A stretch of 64,000 nucleotides of DNA from Siphonodentalium dalli (taxonomy: Eukaryota > Mollusca > Scaphopoda > Gadilida > Siphonodentaliidae): positions 123,349,030 to 123,413,029 of the forward strand of contig CP136067.1 of the NCBI GenBank assembly GCA_032622095.1, given 5' to 3'. The notes beneath the pieces were generated by a model, which ran no database searches, had not been told where the DNA came from, and saw only the letters and a list, made by a program, of their open reading frames with translations. The position numbers were made by a program, and so were the translations under genes. Positions within the stretch are counted from its first letter, which is position 1. Every line of letters begins with the position of its first letter. Positions 55,586 to 64,000 of this stretch are shown piece after piece.

Positions 55586-58500
55586 GTGAGTATGAGCAAG
55601 ATCACGGAGTCGCGGCCGTATTGAATTAATCCAGCTCCGTTCCGTGGTTTCATATATTCATCCAGACCTGGTTCATTCATGAATAATTAAAAACTCTATA
55701 TATGGAAATGCTACTCCAGAACTTTGACATGTAGCACTAAAACCACGGAACCGAGCCTGGTGGAACCAATATGGCCGCGAGTTAACGACAGGGCCTATTC
55801 ATTCGCTGTGCAGAAACGATATGTAAATTGCTCTCCTTGAGTCTGTAAATTTACTACCTATTCTAAAAAAAATAGAATTCACAAATCATTTACAGCATGG
55901 ACACATGCATGGTTTCACCATACTCCTAATATAATGTAATGGCATTCTGATTCCGACTAAAGATGCATGCTATTGACAATTCGACACCGTTTATAGAGCG
56001 ATATCATTTTCATTTGGGAACCTTCCAATGATACATGTATATCAATATCCACAAACTTTAGAGAACACATTTTACGTTGTTAATATATACAATGGTCAGC
56101 TCGAACATCTCGAAATGATGTACCACATTTAGTAAATCGATCAAACTGCTTCCACGCATATGCATAGTAAGCACATCACGATGACATAAATCCTTCGTCT
56201 TTTCATGAATGGCGGTTGTTTTGACTGCTGCCCCTTTGTTGTGGAATACTGCAGAGTTATCTCAGATACAACTATCCACTAATAATGGGCATTTCAGTCC
56301 GTGATATCTACATGTGGTACCTCTTGCAGGAAGGCACTCGTGTTGCTAAAGTCAAGCCAACTCAGTCATTACAACCTAAGGATGTTGGGGCTTGCAAGCC
56401 GATATACACTCTTAATATATATTTCATTGGATTTTCTATCGAACCTATAATTGGTTGCCCTATCTGGTCATATTAGGATTTTTAACATGATCCCCTTTGC
56501 TTTGGATTTGCATATGCCACTCTTGTGAAGGCAGCTGTCAGGGGAACGTTCATTTCCTCGTGGCAGACCAAAGTTTCGTCCGATCCATCCTTGCGAATTC
56601 TGTGGAAAGTTCACCCTAATCCCCTATCAAACTGGGCAGTCTGGAAACTTCTTCATGGAAACGCTCACATGTTGAAATATCTCAAAAACTTAGTACTGCT
56701 TCTCAACAGGACTACCTATGCCAACAATTTAGTGTGTCATCTCTGCAGCGAAGTGAACTCGAACGAAATCGACCACGCCACGTTCGTATGCTCTTCTCCA
56801 GCCGCACTTATTATTAGAAACTCTTTTTGGGAAGGGATTATCTCTCGTTTCGGCATACCCGAATATTTTCACCTTGCGTCGTTAGCCAGAGATGACCTGG
56901 TAGCAACCGTCCTCGGAAGTTCTCTGGAAACCCTAACAGAACACATATCTCACTGCCTCAAGGAACTAGTACTATATTCTGCGAAGTTCCTGTACGTTCT
57001 CAGCACAATGATAAGGAATGGCGTACAGAAACCCGTGTCACATCCATTGTAATTATCTTCTCAACACCCACGCATGTTGTAACGACTAACTTATATCTGT
57101 TGGACAAATCAGATTTTCAACAAAAGCTGTAGTGAACATTCAAATGCATATATGCTTCACTCTCGTGGTTTCCAACACCTCTCAATACTTGTACATAACG
57201 GCCCACCACACTGGCCAGGGGAGCCCACTTTAATCCAACTGCATTTATATGTCATGTATATCGATCTCTCCTATACTTGGAGGTAATAAAGATATCTCTT
57301 ATTAGGCTATCAGTATCTACATGTATGTAACCGCTGAACAGGTTACATGCTGTTTGTTTGTTTGTTATATACATTGTTTATCCTCGTGGAATGTCACATC
57401 AAATGCTTTGCATGGATACCTCAATTGTCCATTATTTTGGTTAATAAACTAAACTATTCTATACATAACAAGATCCTCTCAACTATTTTCAGCAAAGGAG
57501 ATTGGGGAGCTCTCTTTGGCATCTAACAACCTGCGATCTCTGCCACCAGAAGTAACTCAATGGACTAATTTGGCAAAGTTAGACATCAGCAAGAACGGAA
57601 TCAAATGTACCAACTCAGCAGATTTCACTGGAATTCCTAAAGAGATATCACAGCTGGAACACTTGGAGGAAATAAAGATATCGGAGTGCAATCTTCCGTT
57701 TATCCCACCGGCAATATGGAGACTCAACAAACTGAAATATCTGGATGTCAGCAGAAATAAGATCAATATTCTGCAACCGGAAGTAGGAAACATGGAAGGC
57801 CTTGTCAAGCTCAATTTGCAGCAGACGAACATCACAACACTCCCACCGGAAATAGCATATTGCCAGGAACTCGAGGACATAATTATGTGGGGCAACACTA
57901 TAGAATTGCTGCCAGAAACCCTTCCGGAAATGCCGAAGCTGAAGACTCTAGCGCTAAATTATAGAAGTTTTGGAACAGTTGTAGACAACTATATGGAAAA
58001 CATGTTGAAGAAAGGACAGATAAAATCGGAACATATTCCAACGGTTGTATTCGAGTTGCCTGCTCTGCAAATTCTAGACCTGGAACAAGCAAAAATCAAC
58101 AGCGTGCCAGAGATTTACAACATCAGCCTGAGGGAGTTCTATCTGTGCAACAATTTCTTACAAAGTGTTCCAGAAAGTATATTCAGTTTGAAGTTCTTGA
58201 ACGTGCTTGATTTGTCCAACAATTTCCTTTCAGTATTGCCCGAAGAAGTAGGTCGATTGAAGAGTTTAGTAGTTCTTAGGGCGAGCGGGAATTCATTCGA
58301 GTACATACCAAAGACATTCATCCATCTTCAGAACTTAACAGAACTCAACCTCTCACGGAATAAACTAACGTCTGTTCCCATGGAGATCCGTGGTATGACA
58401 AATTTGCAGAAATTATTTCTCGAGAAGAACGAAATTTGTGAGTTGCCAAACGAACTATGCGAACTTTCGTATCTTCGAACACTTGATTTGGCGAGCAATG

Positions 58501-60287
58501 CTATTAGAAAGTTACCGTTGAAGCTGCATCATCTCACCAACTTGACTACAGCGCATAGTTACAGGAAATTCCGAAAATGTGGGTTGTGGTTGTATGATAA
58601 TCCACTGGAACAACCTCCACAAGAAATATGGAAAACGGACAACATCGACAGGATATTTAAATATTTGAAAAAGATGGAGTTCATAAAGACTGACGACTTA
58701 CAGCGTCAGAAGATATTGGTTTTTGGCGATCATCAGTGTGGGAAAACTAGCCTAGTGCGTGCGCTGGTTGGAGGGAAATTATATCCCCCTGATTGCACTG
58801 ACACCAGCACTAGATTGGCTACTCAAAAACAATGGACAACAACAAACTCTGTGGAATTCTTAGTAACTGATTTCGGAGGACACGAATGTTACTCTACAAT
58901 ACAACATCTATTCTGCGACACCAAAGCGCTGGTTGTTGTTGTTGTCGACTGCTCTACATATAACTCTGAACGATTCGACGAATCTGTCGGAAGGTGGCTC
59001 GACTTCATTTGTCTGCACATGCCAGGGGCTGTCGTCAAAGTAGTGGCGACCAAACGCGACCTGTGTGAGGATGAAGAACAAGCGAACGTTACTGTTGAAA
59101 CAATGAAACACGACTTAACGCAGTTCATCGTAAGCAGATCAAAACGTCTTGCCGACGAAGCTAAAGCTGTCGAGAACAGAGATCATGCTGATACTGGAGG
59201 CGGTGATGGACCACAACAAAATAATACCCAACAAAAGTCCAAATTGCGCCAGCTAATAGAAAATCCATTGAGAATACAACCAGACATAGCATGCGTTGGT
59301 ACAGGGGATGACACGCCGGGGATTCTGGAATTGACACGAGAACTGGAGCTTCTGGCCGTCAACGAGGATTTGTTTCCAACGGCACAGAGACCAACATCCC
59401 AGGCATGGGTACCTTTTGCAAAACAACTGAAGCAAAACAAGAACTACTTCTTGTCGATGGAGGAAGTCGAAGTACTGGGATCACAGTTCGACATTGTGGA
59501 AACAGACCTTCAAGAATGTTTGAAATACCTTCAAAATATTGGCGAAGTAATTTGGTACAGTGAAATTTCTAACCTTCGTGACGTCATATTCCACAGACCA
59601 CGGGTTCTGATAGACGTACTTGCGTGCATTTACCGACACGATTTGACAGATTTCCTAAATTATGAAGATAACAAAATATTCACTGGCAAAGGCAGGTTGC
59701 TTGCAGAGGAATTTGATGATGTCAAAGATATGTTCTTGATCAAGGGGCAGATAACCAGAAAAATGTTGTATTGTCTGGTATTCTACCAGAGACTAAGTTA
59801 CGAGAAAATTACTGGACTCATTAATGTTCTGCCTAGTCTCGGAGTATGCTATCATATACCGGAACCCGGGTTTCCAGAAGGCAGCAATTTATATAATCCG
59901 TTGCTTGTGTTACCTTCCCATAATAAAGACGAGGAAACTGACGTTATATGGAGTATGTGGAAAGACGTGAAATCCAACACAGAACATTCGAGGCACCTCA
60001 AATATTTCTTCCAACTCCAAGAGCCAAGAGGATTATTCGGACAATTAGCTGCAGAATTACAAGAGTGTGTTGTCTCGCGATATGACACCAGGGATGTCAT
60101 ATATGGCTCAAATATTACCGAAAGTGTACTCATACAGCGAAATAAGGAGACGCATGACGTATCCATAGAAACCAGAGGGGAAGAGCGAGATTCGCTGGAC
60201 ATATTTACCAATGAAGTTGACCGTGTAGTTAGACAAGTTATCTCTGGTTTCCCAGGACTTTACTGGGCGCAGAATATAGACTCATGA
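55264..60287 (+). CDS. LRR-Roc-COR (Roco) protein, MFHAS1-like, two coding exons (gene-level entry)
   Basis: Seen: exon 55264-55585 joins exon 57493-60287 to give a protein of 1038 residues. Residues 1-80 are rich in Lys, Ser and Pro and probably disordered. About 110-495 hold roughly fourteen leucine-rich repeats of the LxxLxxLxLxxNxLxxLPxE type. The Roc GTPase domain begins near 511 with P-loop GDHQCGKT (519-526), switch II DFGG (567-570) and a G4 motif TKRD (627-630). A low-complexity linker rich in Gln, Asn and Gly follows, then a COR domain to near 1000. There is no kinase, WD40 or death domain. Known: Roco proteins bind GTP through Roc and dimerise through COR; vertebrate MFHAS1 has the same layout, is about 1050 residues and modulates Toll-like receptor signalling. 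Inference: a cytoplasmic GTP-regulated scaffold, perhaps in innate immunity. The assignment to MFHAS1 itself is by layout and length only. Confidence 0.9.
55586..57492 (+). other. Roco intron 1
   Basis: A 1907-nt GT-AG intron (GTGAGT ... TTTTCAG). Positions 56217-57300 are occupied by the 3' end of a LINE in the same orientation as the gene. The first 600 nt show no recognisable repeat or coding sequence. Confidence 0.75.
56217..57300 (+). mobile_element. 5'-truncated LINE, C-terminal ORF2 remnant
   Basis: The frame 56525-57052 (175 aa) contains NWAVWKLLHGNAHML, a zinc-finger-like CHLC...H...C motif (VCHLC, then DHATFVC) and a helical tail. This is the usual end of LINE ORF2 after the reverse transcriptase domain. 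A weaker stretch with similar character precedes it from about 56217. The reverse transcriptase core is absent. AATAAA sits near 57280. It is a dead fragment inside the Roco intron. The clade cannot be told from this piece. Confidence 0.6.
57493..60287 (+). CDS. Roco gene exon 2 (LRR, Roc and COR domains, stop)
   Basis: A single 2795-nt exon opening after CTATTTTCAG and ending at TGA 60285-60287. It carries all recognisable domains of the protein without interruption. Reading begins with KEIGELSLASNNLRSLPPEV, the first leucine-rich repeat. No canonical AATAAA follows closely; the first I see is at 61535-61540, beyond a foldback transposon at 60603-61112, so the 3' end is not defined. Confidence 0.95.
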
Positions 60288-60602
60288 CATCGTTCCAAGT
60301 CGACATTTCTTTACCTGCCACAAAGGGCCATTCCCGGATTTGTTACCTGAAGTGGGCCAAATCGGTGTTGCTCCTCATCGGAAATTTTGCATCTATATGG
60401 TCGGGATAACTCGAAATTGCTGCGTAATTGGCTGCATAACCAATTTTTTCCCTTTAAAATTTATTTATAGTTTGTTTAAAAATATGTATAACCGATCATA
60501 AAACAATTCCCAATATTTTGGATGTCAAATTAACACTGGTAAATTATATACCGGGGAATTCGCAATTATCTATATATATACCGGTATATTGTCGACTAGC
60601 AC

Positions 60603-61112
60603 GCCATGAATCTCTGCTCTGGCTAACGCGCGTAGAGATCATATTCCACCAGTACAAAACCGTGGAACTTTTTGAAGTTTTGACAGGGAATCTTATAAAG
60701 TTGAAAAATAACGCGGGAAATATATTCTTCAGCTATTAACTGATTATCTGTCCTTTAAAATGTACTTCAATGTAGGTGAAGGTCCCAACTCGAAATTTCA
60801 CGATTTAAGTGAATTTGTGAGCGATTTTGCTTTGCATCGCTTACAATTTTTGATTTTTTCCTGGGTGATGATTTTGATGCTTATTGCGATATCGGCTCAA
60901 AAAAGTCAGAGAAAAGCATGCAATTTCGAGTTAGAACATTCACCCACACTGAAGAACACTATTAATGAACAGATATATAAACTAAGAAATATATTCCCAT
61001 GTTCTTTTTTCAACTTTATTATGGTTCCCTGTCAAAATTACAACAAGTTCCCAGGTTTTGTACTGGTGGAATATGACCTTTACGGGCATTAGCCAGAGTA
61101 GAGATTCATGGC
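60603..61112. mobile_element. Foldback element with about 90-bp inverted ends
   Basis: Left end GCCATGAATCTCTGCTCTGG and right end, its near complement, pair over about 90 bp. The second half of each arm carries GACAGGGAA. Its middle repeats GGTCCCAACTCGAAATT in both orientations. It lies 315 bp downstream of the Roco stop and may enter that gene's 3' UTR. Confidence 0.75.
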
Positions 61113-61654
61113 ATGATCTAATTGTAGACATCATGCACACATTGTGGAAACTGTACGAATGCTTGAAGCTACACTACTTACTACTTACAGATGTATATGA
61201 ACATCGAAAGACAAGTCCGTCGTGCACATAGACCATGTACCACCCAAATATCCCTCAAAATGTATAATACAAAAATGACTTTAAATCCTAGTTTTAGAAG
61301 GGAAATTGAACTCAATTAAATTGCCATTCGAGCCTTTTACTAAATTACTAGTTCAGATCATGTACTTTTTATGGCAGTTATTCATTTCCACTCAATTTGT
61401 ATACTTGCTGAGAAGGCTCTTGCCACCCTTCTAAAACTATGACAAAAGTTTTCTTTTTGACCTTTTTATTATATAATATGCTTCATGTGGTCTCCAGATA
61501 GCATAGATTTTATCAGTTGGTGCACTAGCTTAACAATAAAGAAGTTCTCATGTGTAGACCCATCTAAACTTTTCACCTCTTGAGATAGCTCAGGCATGGA
61601 AACCCCTTAAAGGCCCACTTAATTTTCGAATCACCAGATCACATTATATACAAC

Positions 61655-62285
61655 ACTAGCAAATTAGTCCGCCACTGGCGGGATTGGTCCCATGGCTTTG
61701 GTCGATCCATTAATTTTTGTGTTTCAAGGTAACCCCGTACAGGCACGCCGACAGCATGCAATAATTTGCGGGTACCCGTTTCAAGGTCATGTTGGTGGAC
61801 AAAATAACCCGACAAAAATATTCCCCGTCCCGAGTTGACCATACATAACAAATTTCACGTCGATGTCACCGCTGACGACCGAGATATCGCCCAAGGTCAT
61901 TTGTGGGTACCCGTTTCAAGGTCAATGTCACCTCAGGCAGACAAACTGACCCGACGAAAATCTCCCCCGTCCCTTGGAAGCCCTAAGTACGAAATTTCGT
62001 CTCGATATCCCCAGTTTCCGAGACGGTCGATTGAGCCGTATTTAAACTCGTGTATATAAACGCTCTTTAACAACGACACCGCAGATACGAACGTTCCTTA
62101 ATCATTAACCCATCAATTCCAACGACGGTGGCAGGGCGAAGGAGTGCTCGGACATTCTCAGAACGGTGCGATGGTACTTCTCGTGGCTTTTTACCCTTAT
62201 ATAGCAAGTTTGGGCTCAATCTGTCCAGCCGTGTTCGAGTCTATAAAGGATATACACATATACGGAAGTCTCAAAATATATGATA
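61655..62285 (+). repeat. Interspersed repeat, copy 2
   Basis: Collinear with 51835-52430 (GCTTTGGTCGATCCATTAAT, ACCCCGTACAGGCACGCCGA, CCGCTGACGACCGAGATATC), starting ACTAGCAAATTAGTCCGCCA. Identity looks well above 90 per cent over long stretches. Confidence 0.75.
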
Positions 62286-62604
62286 GATATTCCCATACCA
62301 TTTGAAAGAGGAAGTCCCAAAACATTGTATTATTTACTGATCAGGTCAAATAAACTGGGAACATGTTGTTTTTGTTGAGGTACCAAGGTGTGTCCTGTAT
62401 TTAATTTTGATCCGGACTGGACTATAAAGTTTATTATACTCAATGGAAGGGGAATAACTATCTCTTAGTTTGAATTCTGATGCATTCTGGGTTGACAAGG
62501 GGGAGTCTTGGAATGAATCTCTATCACTTGGTGGACAGTCCTAGACAACAGCTGCTTCGCATTCTGGTGGAATATTTATTTGTTTGGTTCCTCGTCCAAA
62601 TGGT

Positions 62605-63068
62605 ATATGTGACCCGCCATATCAAATCCAGTCGTAAGTCGGGATTTTTTTACCCTGTGCCAATGCATTCTCTTATATATGCGAGTCGACCATAGGTCGC
62701 CTCGCATATATAAGAGAATGCATTGGCCTAACAATTTTTTATCATTTTTTTAAAATAAATGTTTCTTACAATTTTTAGGACATAAAATAAAAAACATCCA
62801 TTACCCTGCATGGAGCCGCACACATATATAGAAGCATATAGAAGAGAGTCCTCTTCTCATGTTTGTCTGGGGCTCTGTATGGGTGAAATTATAAAATTGT
62901 TAAAGAATACAAGAAAAAATTATTAAAATTGTAAAAAATTGTTAGGCCAATGCATTCTCTTATATATGCGAGGCGACCTATGGTCAACTCGCATATATAA
63001 GAGAATGCATTGGCACAGGGTGAAAAAATCCCGACTTACGACTGGATTTGATATGGCGGGTCACATAT
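62605..63068. mobile_element. Composite double-hairpin element, full copy
   Basis: Ends ATATGTGACCCGCCATATCA and complement, with inner TCGTAAGTCGGGATTTTTT arms, two GCATTCTCTTATATATGCGA hairpins and an AT-rich core. No clear target duplication, no coding capacity. Confidence 0.78.
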
Positions 63069-63315
63069 GGAATATGTTGTGTAGAATGTTATCTGGGCCT
63101 TTAATTATAATTATAAAGGTTTGTGCAAGAAACCCCATGACACCCACAATATCCACACAACTTTTTACATTTTACTGTATTTTCATGACTAAAAGTACAT
63201 TGATTGGTCGCCAACGAGAATAAAATTAAAAGAGTGGTGATAACAGTATACAAATAGGAGGTACAACATACTAGTATACATGTGTATAGTGAAATAAAAA
63301 TAAAGTAGACATCAT

Positions 63316-63497
63316 TAATGCCCTAAATAATCGACTCCTTAACCACAGCAGAATTATGGGTAACTTTTCAGGATTTAGTCGGAAATATGGCTTGTTGCTT
63401 TCCATTGAATGGCAACAAGCCATATTTCCAACTAAATCCTGAAAAGTTACCCATAATTCTGCTGTGGTTAAGGAGTCGATTATTTAGGGCATTACTG
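63316..63497. mobile_element. Tc1/mariner-type palindromic MITE
   Basis: Palindrome with a shortened loop (GCTTTCCATTGAATGGC). The right end is CATTACTG; the left CAG is altered. Confidence 0.82.
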
Positions 63498-63884
63498 TAA
63501 TTAATATAAACATTAGCAAGTGATTAGACCAAGTTGTCTTCAACATAAACCAGCTACTAGTAGTGAAATCGGTAGGGATAATACTGGTTTACATGGCATT
63601 ATGGTTGTCTTACTGTTCTATAGCAGACTTTAAGTGTAAATCACCCGCTAATCTAAAATCACCAATACCAATATTAAAATATCACAATTGTGAAAGTAAC
63701 CCAGTTTATTCCATAGTAAACATCGTTATATCAACTAAAAGTAGTAATTGTGAAAATATATTTGATCACATGTTGTTTACATGTACATTTCAAAAAATAC
63801 AAACTTGCTACTTTGTGACAGTTCGGGTTTTCTCAGAGCATAAACAAACACAAATCAAACATAAGTTGCTCCTAATTACAGGGC

Positions 63885-64000
63885 ATATGTGACCCGCCAT
63901 TATCAAATCCAGTCGTAAGTCGGGATTTTTTTTACCCTGTGCCAATGCATTCTCTTATATATGCGAGTCGACCATAGGTCGCCTCGCATATATAATAGAA
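63885..64000. mobile_element. Composite double-hairpin element, cut by the window edge
   Basis: Begins ATATGTGACCCGCCATTATC and the first hairpin, as in 62605-63068, and runs off the end of the window. Confidence 0.75.

Overview
The window is AT-rich animal DNA with long, repeat-filled, GT-AG spliced introns. I place it in a marine invertebrate, most likely a lophotrochozoan. The reasons are the frequent 'tacatgta' words, a tRNA-derived SINE whose tail resembles mollusc-type SINE tails, and intron-interrupted genes of animal families. I cannot name the species. Bacterial features (operons, CRISPR arrays, Shine-Dalgarno sites) are absent.

Two protein genes can be supported. On the minus strand, from the ATG at 44122 down to at least 9713, lie the first coding exons of a lipase maturation factor 2 (LMF2) gene, a polytopic ER-membrane protein. 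Twelve consecutive exon positions were reconstructed by hand with matching splice phases at every junction. They encode about 441 residues, and the C-terminal lumenal part must lie left of position 1. On the plus strand, 55264-60287, lies a two-exon gene for a 1038-residue LRR-Roc-COR (Roco) protein of MFHAS1-like layout, preceded by a lysine/serine-rich N-terminal segment. The two genes are divergent, about 11 kb apart. They share no obvious pathway.

Most of the window is a museum of non-autonomous DNA transposons. They include hAT-type palindromic MITEs with 8-bp target duplications, Tc1/mariner-type palindromes flanked by TA, piggyBac-type elements flanked by TTAA, two larger hAT deletion derivatives, two pogo/Tc1-like elements, several foldback elements and one SINE with a 12-bp duplication. 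The intron of the Roco gene holds the 3' end of a LINE.

The most interesting signals are in the LMF2 gene. (1) Two exons of identical length (116 nt) and identical phase, 12a and 12b, encode alternative versions of the same 38 residues. Their phases forbid joint inclusion, so they look like mutually exclusive exons. (2) The 3' splice site and first codons of exon 5 have been amplified into a 75-bp tandem array that lays six decoy acceptors in front of the real one. The array was then split by a 1038-bp transposon. (3) Exon 7 has a similar partial duplication of its acceptor, with a MITE between the two copies. (4) MITE ends repeatedly stop within about 10-50 nt of LMF2 exon borders.

Layout: 1-9712 intron of LMF2 with repeats; 9713-44122 LMF2 exons 12b to 1; 44123-55263 intergenic, repeat-rich; 55264-60287 Roco gene; 60288-64000 intergenic repeats, ending inside a transposable element cut by the window edge.
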